The translations under genes were made by a program, and so were the position numbers. Source: Rhizobacter sp. Root1221 (lineage in GTDB: Bacteria; Pseudomonadota; Gammaproteobacteria; Burkholderiales; Burkholderiaceae_C). From it: DNA of 64,000 nt. Every line of letters begins with the position of its first letter. The stretch's first letter is position 1. Below are positions 53,525-61,301 of this stretch, in pieces. The stretch spans positions 124,001 through 188,000 of the forward strand of contig NZ_LMDI01000002.1 in assembly GCF_001425785.1 (NCBI RefSeq), in the 5' to 3' direction. The notes beneath the pieces are model-generated. The model saw only the letters and a list, made by a program, of their open reading frames with translations. It was not told where the DNA came from and did not search any database.

Positions 53525-54847
53525 ATGTCCAAGCCGACCTCCCCCGCCCCGTACAAGCCCGAGCCCATCACCGGCTACACCGAATGGCTGCCGGAGGCTC
53601 GCCTCGTCGAACAGCAGTGGATGGACCACATCCGCAAGGTGTTCGAAAGCTACGGCTTCTGCAACATCGAGACGCCGGCGGTGGAGGAAATCGAGGTGCT
53701 GTCGGCCAAGGGCGGTGACACCGAGAAGGAAATCTACGCACTGCGCCGCCTGTACGACTCGCCGCAGGACGCCGAACCGCGTGTGGCGCTGCACTACGAC
53801 CTGACCGTGCCCATGGCCCGCTACGTGGCCCAGCACTACAACGACCTCGTGTTCCCGTTCAAGCGCTACCAGATGCAGAAGGTGTGGCGCGGCGAGCGCC
53901 CGCAGGAAGGCCGCTTCCGCGAATTCCTGCAGTGCGACATCGACGTGATCGACAACGAGGACGTGTCGAAGAGCTTCGACGCCGAGCTGCCCATCATCGT
54001 CTACGAGGTGCTGCAGGGCCTCGGCGTGGGCCCGTTCTCGATCAACGTCAACAACCGCAAGATCCTGCAGGGCTTCTACCAGGGCCTCGGCATCGAGAAG
54101 ATCACCGAGGCCATCCGCATCGCCGACAAATTCGACAAGATCGGCGCCGACGGCGTGCGCAAGTCGCTCGTCGACCAGCTGCAGCTGCCCGAGGACGTGG
54201 CGGCCAAGTGCGTGGCCCTCGCGCAGATCCGCACCAGCGACCTGGGCTTCGTGGAACAGGTGCGTGCGCTCGGCGTGCAGTCCGAATTGCTCGACGAGGG
54301 CATCGAGGAACTGCGCTTCGTGATCGACCACATGAAGGACATCCCGGCCGGCCGCATCTGGGCCGACCTGTCCATTGCCCGCGGCCTCGACTACTACACG
54401 GGCACCGTGTACGAAGGCAAGCTGCTCGACTACCCCGGCTACCCGAGCGTGTGTTCCGGCGGCCGCTACGAGAACCTCGTGGGCTCGTACCTGCGCAAGA
54501 AGCTGCCGGGCGTGGGCATGTCCATCGGCCTCACCCGCATCTTTGCCAAGCTGCTGAAGGACGGCAAGCTGCCCGTGGGCCCGAAGTCCACCACGCAGCT
54601 GCTGGTGGCCTTCCCGCAGGGCGCCAACCGCGACGACGTGCGCCGCGTGGCCGCCCACTTCCGCAGCCGCGGCGTGCGCGTCGAGGCGTACCACGAGGAC
54701 AAGAAGACGCCGAAACAGCTGCAGTACGCGTCCCGCAAGGGCATCCCGTACGTGCTGTTCCCCGGCGCGGACGGTGCGCCGCACCAAGTCAAGACGATGG
54801 CCACGGGCGAGCAGGCCGAGGTGCCGGCCGACTGGCTGCCGGGCTGA
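53525..54847 (+). CDS. hisS: Histidyl-tRNA synthetase of the atypical (actinobacterial-like) type
   Basis: Class II synthetase that charges tRNA-His. The 440 residues keep the catalytic landmarks: VALHYDLTVPMARYVA, VWRGERPQEGRFREFLQCDIDVI (motif 2), ARGLDYYTGTVYEG (HisA motif) and SVCSGGRYENLVG with GVGMSIGLTRIF (HisB/motif 3). A C-terminal anticodon-binding domain from about 355 has LLVAFPQGANRDDVRRVAAHFRSRGVRVEAYHEDKK. The N-terminus (ITGYTEWLPEARLVEQQWMDHIRKVFESYGFCNIETPAVEEIEVLSAKGGDTEKEIYALRRL) differs from the usual RGMNDILP type of betaproteobacteria and looks like the form in actinobacteria. It is also not beside der/bamB. It may be a second, acquired copy. Confidence 0.85.
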   Translation: MSKPTSPAPYKPEPITGYTEWLPEARLVEQQWMDHIRKVFESYGFCNIETPAVEEIEVLSAKGGDTEKEIYALRRLYDSPQDAEPRVALHYDLTVPMARYVAQHYNDLVFPFKRYQMQKVWRGERPQEGRFREFLQCDIDVIDNEDVSKSFDAELPIIVYEVLQGLGVGPFSINVNNRKILQGFYQGLGIEKITEAIRIADKFDKIGADGVRKSLVDQLQLPEDVAAKCVALAQIRTSDLGFVEQVRALGVQSELLDEGIEELRFVIDHMKDIPAGRIWADLSIARGLDYYTGTVYEGKLLDYPGYPSVCSGGRYENLVGSYLRKKLPGVGMSIGLTRIFAKLLKDGKLPVGPKSTTQLLVAFPQGANRDDVRRVAAHFRSRGVRVEAYHEDKKTPKQLQYASRKGIPYVLFPGADGAPHQVKTMATGEQAEVPADWLPG

Positions 54848-54932
54848 CCGCCGCTCGCAAGCCGGCCTGGCGCCGGCCTCGAATCTACCTCCGTTCACTA
54901 CAATCTCTCCCATAACGACTGGGGAGAGAGTC

Positions 54933-56372
54933 TTGGTTTCGAAGAAGAGTGCCGCGGCGCTGCGCGCCGGGGTGCGCGCGGGTGCGTTCGCGTTGCTGGC
55001 GGTCGCCGCTGGTTGTGGCGGTGGTGGTGGATCCGAGGCCGACACCGCCTCCCCACAGACCATCGAGAATGCGGACTACTACCCGCTGCAGGTGGGTGAC
55101 CGAAGGTCCTACCGGACAAGCTACGCGGGAGGAGACTTCGGCGACTCCACCGTCTACTTCGCCGAAATCGTGACGGGCACGCGCGATGTCGATGGCGCTA
55201 CGCATTTCGTGGTGCACACGGAGGACTTCTTTCCGCGCAACGCCTTGATGACCGCCGGCGCAACCTTGGTGCAGGTGCGCAGTTCGACCAACCCGACCGC
55301 GTGGCACAGGGACCTGCTGCGATTCCCTGCCACGCTGGGTGTACCCTTCATCCAGGAGGAAGAGCCCTATTCCGTGCTCGATCGGGACGGTGATGGCACC
55401 TATGACACGAGCATCACGCGGTACGTGACCACCCCCATCGACCTGTCGACGTTGCAGACGCCGGCCGGTCGCTTCGAACGCACCTTGCACGTGCGTACGG
55501 ACACCATCATGACCATCCTCCGGTCTTCTGATGGTGCAACGCAGACGGAGGCCACGTGGTCTGTCGACCACTGGTACGCGCCTGGCGTGGGTGTGGTGCG
55601 GACCCTTCGGACCTCGGACGACGGCCAGACGACGACCGAACTGTTGACCTCGCAGCCGGCGGCTCAACCGCGTCGAGATGCGGCGGCGCCCACACTGCTG
55701 GCCATCACGCCAGCCGCTGGCACCACCACGCACCGCGGCACCTCGCTGCAGCTGACGTTCGACGAACCCGTCTCGGCGTACAGCGTCCGCGGTGCCGTGA
55801 CCGTCACGGACAGCCGGGGCGAGCGCAACGACCTCTTCGGAGTTTCCTCCGACAAGACGGGCCGCCGGGTGGTGCTCTACCCGATGGCTTGGCCGGGCGG
55901 CACGTACACCGTCCACATCGCACCTGGAATCACCGATCTGACCGGCAACACCATGGGTGCACACCCGGACCATACCTTCGTGGTGGATGACACCGTGCCG
56001 GCGGCGATCCACGCGATGCCGCCCCCGCAAGCCGAGAACGTGACCCAGTACAACGGCGTGCTGACAACCGAATTCAGCCTCAGGATGGACCCGGCCACGT
56101 TCAACGCCATCACCCTACGCGAAGGCAGCGTGGCGACGCCCGCCACTGTCAAACTGGAGTACGGCAAGCTGACGGTCACGCCGGCCACGCCGCTGAAACC
56201 GCGTACCCGCTACACCGTGGACCTCACCGGCCTCAAAGGCGAGGACGGCGTGCCATTGGCCAACCCGGTGGACTGGACATTCGTGACCGGCACCACCGTC
56301 ATCGTCAAACCGCCGGGGGGCACGTCGCCCGAGCCATTGGCGAATTCCGACCCTGGAATCCGCCCCAAATAA
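54933..56372 (+). CDS. Lipoprotein with Ig-like (Big_5/SbsA-type) C-terminal domains
   Basis: Unrecognised secreted lipoprotein of 479 residues. From TTG 54933 (preceded by GGGGAGAG) it has a signal with lipobox VAAGC and a Gly-rich spacer, then an N-terminal domain starting DYYPLQVGDRRSY and containing TPAGRFERTLHVRT and WYAPGVGVVRTL. Two bacterial Ig-like domains follow (from about residue 250 and 350: ITPAAGTTTHRGTSLQLTFDEPV; LKPRTRYTVDLTGLKGEDGVPL). Its stop overlaps an ATG of a paralogue. A 7-bp inverted repeat CTCTCCC/GGGAGAG at 54905-54928 covers the Shine-Dalgarno region and could regulate translation if transcribed. Confidence 0.7.
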   Translation: MVSKKSAAALRAGVRAGAFALLAVAAGCGGGGGSEADTASPQTIENADYYPLQVGDRRSYRTSYAGGDFGDSTVYFAEIVTGTRDVDGATHFVVHTEDFFPRNALMTAGATLVQVRSSTNPTAWHRDLLRFPATLGVPFIQEEEPYSVLDRDGDGTYDTSITRYVTTPIDLSTLQTPAGRFERTLHVRTDTIMTILRSSDGATQTEATWSVDHWYAPGVGVVRTLRTSDDGQTTTELLTSQPAAQPRRDAAAPTLLAITPAAGTTTHRGTSLQLTFDEPVSAYSVRGAVTVTDSRGERNDLFGVSSDKTGRRVVLYPMAWPGGTYTVHIAPGITDLTGNTMGAHPDHTFVVDDTVPAAIHAMPPPQAENVTQYNGVLTTEFSLRMDPATFNAITLREGSVATPATVKLEYGKLTVTPATPLKPRTRYTVDLTGLKGEDGVPLANPVDWTFVTGTTVIVKPPGGTSPEPLANSDPGIRPK

Positions 56373-56383
56373 TGGGGAGCTAC

Positions 56384-57778
56384 ATGATGATTCAGTTCGT
56401 CGAGGGGCGCCTGTGCGCCGCGTTCTTGCTGGTGGCGCTCGTGGCCGGCTGTGGCGGTGGGGGAGGCGGCGGCGGCGACACGGCGCCCGAGGCCGTGCCG
56501 GCGGCCGACTACTACCCGTTGCACACGGGTGACCGCCGGGCGTACGAGTCCGCCTACTCGGACGGCACCAAGTTCCGGTACGCGATCGCCGTGGGTGCCG
56601 CCACCACGGTCAACGGGCAGACTGGGTTTCCAGAGCAACTCCAGGCGCCCAATGCCGTCCAATCTGACTCGCAAGTCTTGGTGAAGACGGAGAGCGGTGT
56701 CCGCTTGATCGTGCCCGGCGCCGATGGCACGTTCGAGATGATCCGGCTACCGGCGTCCGTGGGCATGGCGTACGCGCAGCACTTCTCCGCATCAGGCGAG
56801 GACATCGACCAGGACCAAGTCGCCGACGTCGAGACCTACGACATCGCCAGCACCGTGGCGGGCCTGGAAACCGTGGAAACCCCGGCCGGCCGCTTCGAGC
56901 GTGCACTGCACATGCGCCACCAGATCACCGTCAACACCCGCCGGTCGACCGACGGGGTTGTGGTCACCGGTGTCTTCACGAACGACTACTGGTTCGCACC
57001 GGGCGTGGGCATGGTTCGCCAGGGGGGGCTGTCATCCGACGGTGAAGGTGGCGACATCGTGCTGCTCGCCCACAAGATCGACGGCCGGTCCACCGACACC
57101 ACCGCTCCCCGGCTGACGAACGTGTCACCGGGCGCGGGCCAAGTCGCCCCGGACGGCACGCGCATCCGCCTGCAGTTCGACGAGCCCCTGATGGAGGCCG
57201 ATGTGGCGGTCAGTGCCGTCACCGTCCGGGACAGCACCGGCATCGCGGTGCCTCTGTCAAGCTATTCGCCGTTGGCGAACGAAATCGCCCTGACGAACCT
57301 CGACCGCTGGCAAAGTGGCACCTATACCGTGGAGGTTGGGACGGGGCTCACCGACCTGATGGGCAACCCGGTGGCACCGTTCACCCACACGGTCACGATC
57401 GACGCCTCCCGTACCGGGGTGTCGTGGACCACCCCGCTCGACGGCGATCCCGCCGCCACGCTCAAGAGCGGATTCCGCGCGGGTTTCTCGACGTTGCTCG
57501 ACAGCGCGTCCGTACCCGGCAGCGTGGTGCTGCGCGAGGGCAACACGGTGGTGGCCACCACCGTCACGCACCCGGGCGGCAGCAGCAACTACCTGGAGAT
57601 CGCACCGGCCACTGCGCTGAAACCGCTCACCACCTACACCGTCACGTTCCCCACGTTGAAGGACAGCGCCGGCAACCCGGTTGTCCAGCTGGCCCCGTGG
57701 ACGTTCACGACGGCGGCCACGGTGACGGCCAGCGCAAAGGTCACCGCGGCAGTGCGCCGGCCGCTCGCCATGCGCTGA
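56384..57778 (+). CDS. Lipoprotein with Ig-like (Big_5/SbsA-type) domains, paralogue
   Basis: A 464-residue lipoprotein with the same architecture as the gene before it: lipobox ALVAGC with a run of Gly, domain DYYPLHTGDRRAYESAY, TPAGRFERALHMRH, WFAPGVGMVRQG, then Ig-like repeats (VSPGAGQVAPDGTRIRLQFDEPL; ALKPLTTYTVTFPTLKDSAGNPVVQLAPWTF). GGGGAG at 56374-56379 favours ATG 56384 (or 56387) over the ATG at 56372 that overlaps the previous stop. The two genes form one transcription unit and are an obvious tandem duplication. Confidence 0.7.
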   Translation: MMIQFVEGRLCAAFLLVALVAGCGGGGGGGGDTAPEAVPAADYYPLHTGDRRAYESAYSDGTKFRYAIAVGAATTVNGQTGFPEQLQAPNAVQSDSQVLVKTESGVRLIVPGADGTFEMIRLPASVGMAYAQHFSASGEDIDQDQVADVETYDIASTVAGLETVETPAGRFERALHMRHQITVNTRRSTDGVVVTGVFTNDYWFAPGVGMVRQGGLSSDGEGGDIVLLAHKIDGRSTDTTAPRLTNVSPGAGQVAPDGTRIRLQFDEPLMEADVAVSAVTVRDSTGIAVPLSSYSPLANEIALTNLDRWQSGTYTVEVGTGLTDLMGNPVAPFTHTVTIDASRTGVSWTTPLDGDPAATLKSGFRAGFSTLLDSASVPGSVVLREGNTVVATTVTHPGGSSNYLEIAPATALKPLTTYTVTFPTLKDSAGNPVVQLAPWTFTTAATVTASAKVTAAVRRPLAMR

Positions 57779-57784
57779 CGCGCC

Positions 57785-59602
57785 TCAGGCCGCCAGCGGC
57801 GTGGTCGGCTCCGGCCGATCCCCCGCGGCGGCACCGGCCAGCATCGCCGCGAACATCGGCTGGCGTGCCGCCACCTCGTCGGCGGTGCCGATGTCGGCGA
57901 TGGCACCGTCCACCATGAACACCACGCGGTCGAAGTGGGGCAGCAGGCCCATGCGGTGCACGGCCGACACGATGCAGGCATCGGGGCACGCGGCATCGAG
58001 CCGTTCGTGCACGGTGCGTTCGGTCAACGCATCGAGCGCGCTGGTGGGTTCGTCGAGCAGCAGCAGCGAGCTGCCTTCGGCCGCGAGCACACCGCGGGCG
58101 AGCGCGAGGCGCTGGCGCTGGCCGCCGGACAGGTTGAAGCCGCGTTCGGACATCGGGGTGTCGAGCCCGCGTGGCAGGTCCACCAGCACCGCGTCGAGCG
58201 CGCTCACGTGCACGGCCCGCGCCAGCGCGTCGGCCGGCACGTCCTGGTCGAGCGTGAGGTTCTCGCGCATGCTGGCCTCGAACACCTCGGCCTCCTGCGG
58301 GATCAGCGTGGACACGTCGGCCAGGTGGCGGCGGCCCAGCTGGGCCACGCCGTCCACGGCGATGTGGCCGCGGTCGGCGTCGTACAGGCCGGCCAGCACG
58401 CGCAGCAGCGTGCTCTTGCCCGAACCGCTCGGGCCCACGAGGGCGATGCGTTCACCGCGGTTCAGCGCCAGGTGGACGCCACGCACGCCACCCCGCTCCG
58501 ACTTGGCGTGGGTGAAGCCCAGGCCTTGCAGCTCGATGCGCTGCCACGCCGGGTCCATCGCCGGGCCGCGTTCGATCGGGGCCGGAGCCTGGCGGATCAC
58601 GTCGCCGCTCGCGAAGTCGGTCTGGGTGCGCGCGAGGCCCTGGTAGTTCGATGCCATCGACCCGAGCACCCCCGCGGCCTGCTGCGCGTACTGGTAGATC
58701 ATGAAGAGGCTGCCGATCAGCACGGTGCCGCCGGTGGCGACCGACGGGGTGGTGCTGACCGCGTAGACGACCACGAGGCTCCACGTGAGCAGCAGCGTCA
58801 GCAGGTCCACCGAGCACCACTTCCACTCGTTCAGCACGATGGTGCGGCGCAGCGGCTCGAACACCGCGAGCAGACGGGCGTCGAGCAGGCGCCGGGTGGC
58901 GGCCTGCAGGCGCAGGCTCGCCACGGCCGAGATGTTGCCGACGAAGTCGAGCAGGCGCGCGGCATAACGCCGGTCGGCCTGGTTCTCGCGCGCGGCCAGC
59001 ACCATCAGCGCACGGTCGAACCGCACGATCACCACGGCCGTGACGATGAACCCCACGATGGCCATCAGGCCGGTGAGCTGCGACAGCAGCATCAGCGCCG
59101 TCAGCGGCCCGGCGATGTTGATGAAGTTCTGCAGGTAGATGAACTGGCTCTGCGCGAACGTGCCGAGCGCGGTGCTCGCCTGGTGCACGCGGTGCTGCAG
59201 GTCGCCCGAGTGGTGGGCCTCGTGCCAGGTGAGCGGCGCATTCGCGAGCTGCACGTACAACCCGTCTGCCACGTTGCGGCGCACCCGCAGCGCCACGGCC
59301 CGCTCCATCACGCGGGCCGGGCCGTGCAGCACCCACGTCACCACCTGCAGGGCCACGATGGCGGCGATCCACAGCCCCGCGGCGGGCAAGGCGGCGCGGC
59401 CGCCGGTCTGGATGCTGTTGATGGCCTGGGCAGCCAGCCACGGGGTGGCGAGCTTCAGCAGCTGCGAGCCTCCGAGCATGGACAGCGCCACGCCGAACTG
59501 CAGGCGAGCACCGCGAGCGTGCATCCACACGTGGCGGTACAGGCCGGACAACGAGGTGGGCTCGGCGGAACGGGGAACGTCGGTCATCGGGTCGATCCGC
59601 AT
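57785..59602 (-). CDS. ABC exporter, fused membrane and ATPase domains
   Basis: A 605-residue half-size ABC exporter. The N-terminal membrane domain has six helices (LLKLATPWLAAQAINSI; LWIAAIVALQVVTWVL; AGPLTALMLLSQLTGLMAIVGFIVTAVVIV; VDLLTLLLTWSLVVVYAV). The ATPase domain has Walker A GPSGSGKST, Q-loop LIPQEAEVF, signature NLSGGQRQRLALARG, Walker B LLLLDEPTSALD and H-loop AVHRM. All nucleotide motifs are intact. The frame is open upstream to 61666, but only as a shadow of plus-strand genes. ATGs at 59602 and 59587 are both possible. Substrate unknown. Confidence 0.85.
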   Translation of the reverse strand: MRIDPMTDVPRSAEPTSLSGLYRHVWMHARGARLQFGVALSMLGGSQLLKLATPWLAAQAINSIQTGGRAALPAAGLWIAAIVALQVVTWVLHGPARVMERAVALRVRRNVADGLYVQLANAPLTWHEAHHSGDLQHRVHQASTALGTFAQSQFIYLQNFINIAGPLTALMLLSQLTGLMAIVGFIVTAVVIVRFDRALMVLAARENQADRRYAARLLDFVGNISAVASLRLQAATRRLLDARLLAVFEPLRRTIVLNEWKWCSVDLLTLLLTWSLVVVYAVSTTPSVATGGTVLIGSLFMIYQYAQQAAGVLGSMASNYQGLARTQTDFASGDVIRQAPAPIERGPAMDPAWQRIELQGLGFTHAKSERGGVRGVHLALNRGERIALVGPSGSGKSTLLRVLAGLYDADRGHIAVDGVAQLGRRHLADVSTLIPQEAEVFEASMRENLTLDQDVPADALARAVHVSALDAVLVDLPRGLDTPMSERGFNLSGGQRQRLALARGVLAAEGSSLLLLDEPTSALDALTERTVHERLDAACPDACIVSAVHRMGLLPHFDRVVFMVDGAIADIGTADEVAARQPMFAAMLAGAAAGDRPEPTTPLAA

Positions 59603-59674
59603 GGCGTTGTAAAACTCGCCAGCGCGGGCACTATACGGGATTACCCGAAATCCCGTCGCAACCGCGCGGGTACG

Positions 59675-59896
59675 ATGCCGGCCGTGACCGAACCCCTGCT
59701 CGCCGACCTCCCCGCCGCCCGCGCCACCTTCGACGCGCTGCAGCGGCGCGCGCGCGATGCGGGGGTGGTGCTGCGGGCCCCGCCCCCCGAGCCCGTGGGC
59801 TGCTGCGGCCGCGGTTGCAACGGCTGCGTGTGGGAAGGGTTCTACGCGGCGGCCACCTGGTGGCGCGACGACGCACTGCAGCAACTGGACGGCTGA
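59675..59896 (+). CDS. Oxidoreductase-like-domain small protein
   Basis: A 73-residue protein whose C-terminal half carries PPPEPVGCCGRGCNGCVWEGFY, the CCGxGCxxCVW signature of the short oxidoreductase-like domain also found at the start of some larger redox proteins and in mitochondria-related proteins. Four cysteines could bind a metal or form disulfides. It starts at ATG 59675, 72 bases from the divergent exporter gene; the much longer open frame to the left is a shadow. Confidence 0.7.
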   Translation: MPAVTEPLLADLPAARATFDALQRRARDAGVVLRAPPPEPVGCCGRGCNGCVWEGFYAAATWWRDDALQQLDG

Positions 59897-59977
59897 CCCC
59901 CATCCCTCTTCAGTGGGCCCCGGCACCGGCAGCTGGCGGGTTAGATTCTGCGCACCTTCACTGCCGCCCCCCCGCGC

Positions 59978-61297
59978 ATGCCCACCGTTCCTGGCAAACC
60001 GACCAAGCCGCTCAAAGCCAAGCTCACCGCGCTGAACGACAAGCTGCGCCGCACCGGCAGCACCCTGAAGAAGCTCAAGCCCACGATCGAGAGTGTCGAC
60101 ACGATCAAGCAGCGCCGCGTGGCAAGACGCCAGGCGTCCGGCCTTCACTTCGCGCTCGCCGACCGCATCGACTTCCTGAACGCCGAACACTGGGACCGGC
60201 TCGCCGCCGCCAGCGTGTTCCTGTCCCGCGACTACCTGCGCGTGCTCGAGGTCCACGGCCCCGACAACGTGCAACCGCGCTACGCAATGGCGTACTCGAC
60301 CGGCGGCCAACCGGTGGCCATCATGCTGTTCCAGCGGGTGCGCATCACCGGCGACCGCCTGCGCAAGCCGGGTCCGCGCAAGCTGATCGACAAGCCCCTC
60401 GCCCGCATCGACGAGCACCTGCTCGTGTGCGGCAACCTGCTCGTGTGGGGCGCGCGGGCCTACGCATTCGCGCCCGATGCCGACCCGCAGCTGCTGTGGC
60501 ACGGCGTGGGCGAGGCGATGTACCGGCTGCGCCGGGCCGACAAGCTGCTGGGCGAGTCGGACCTGGCCATGGTCAAGGACTTCGCGGGCGGCGACCACGT
60601 CGCCAAGGATGCCCTGCGCCTGCTGGGCTACCGCCACGTCGACACCGACCCCGACATGGTGCTGACGCTGAAACCCGCGTGGAAGACCTGGGACGACTAC
60701 CTCGCAAGCCTCACCTCGAGCTACCGCAGCGCCGCCAAGCGCCTCGAGAAGGACTGCACCGCCGCCGGCATCGTGTTGCGCGTGGCCACCGCCGCCGAGA
60801 TGCACGAGCGTCACGCCGAGATCCAGGACCTCTACTACCAGGTGCACCACGCCCAGGGCCTGCGGCTGGCGTCGCTCGCACCGCGCTACCTCGCGAGCAT
60901 GGCCGACGCCCTCGGGCCCGAGCGGTTCGTGTGCCGCGTGGCCGAACGTGACGGCCGCCTGCTCGGCTTCGTCACCACCGTGCGCGACGGTGACACCGCG
61001 GTGGGCTACTACGTCGGCTACGACCGTGAAGCCAATGCCGGCGCCCCCATCTACCTGGCATTGCTGCAGTCCACCATCACCGACGCCATCGGTTTCGGCG
61101 TGCGCCGTCTCTCGCTCGGCCGCACCGCGCTCGAACCGAAGGCCAAGATGGGCTGCAAGCCCGAGCCCATGGCCTGCGCGGTGCGCCATCGCGTGTCGGC
61201 GTTCAACTGGATCACCACCGCGCTCACCCGCACCGCGTCGCACGACGAGCCGCCGGAACGCAGCCCGTTCAAGGCAGCGGCCGACGCACCGGCCTGA
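59978..61297 (+). CDS. FemAB/GNAT-like acyltransferase-fold protein
   Basis: A 439-residue cytoplasmic protein without signal or membrane segments. The C-terminal half resembles the FemAB-related GNAT domain (BioF2-like): YLASLTSSYRSAAKRLEKDCTAAGI, LGFVTTVRDGDTAVGYYVGYDREANAGAPIYLALLQSTITDAIGFGVRRLSLGRTALEPKAKMGCKPEPM. The last block is the typical end of such proteins. The N-terminus is a basic helix (AKLTALNDKLRRTGSTLKKLKPTIESV). It probably transfers an acyl or aminoacyl group, but acceptor and donor are unknown. Confidence 0.72.
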   Translation: MPTVPGKPTKPLKAKLTALNDKLRRTGSTLKKLKPTIESVDTIKQRRVARRQASGLHFALADRIDFLNAEHWDRLAAASVFLSRDYLRVLEVHGPDNVQPRYAMAYSTGGQPVAIMLFQRVRITGDRLRKPGPRKLIDKPLARIDEHLLVCGNLLVWGARAYAFAPDADPQLLWHGVGEAMYRLRRADKLLGESDLAMVKDFAGGDHVAKDALRLLGYRHVDTDPDMVLTLKPAWKTWDDYLASLTSSYRSAAKRLEKDCTAAGIVLRVATAAEMHERHAEIQDLYYQVHHAQGLRLASLAPRYLASMADALGPERFVCRVAERDGRLLGFVTTVRDGDTAVGYYVGYDREANAGAPIYLALLQSTITDAIGFGVRRLSLGRTALEPKAKMGCKPEPMACAVRHRVSAFNWITTALTRTASHDEPPERSPFKAAADAPA

Positions 61298-61301
61298 GCC
61301 T

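Noticed and set aside
53267-55063. A 598-codon minus-strand frame opposite the HisRS gene
   Set aside because: Low-complexity His/Val/Gly-rich translation typical of a reverse-strand shadow of a GC-rich gene.
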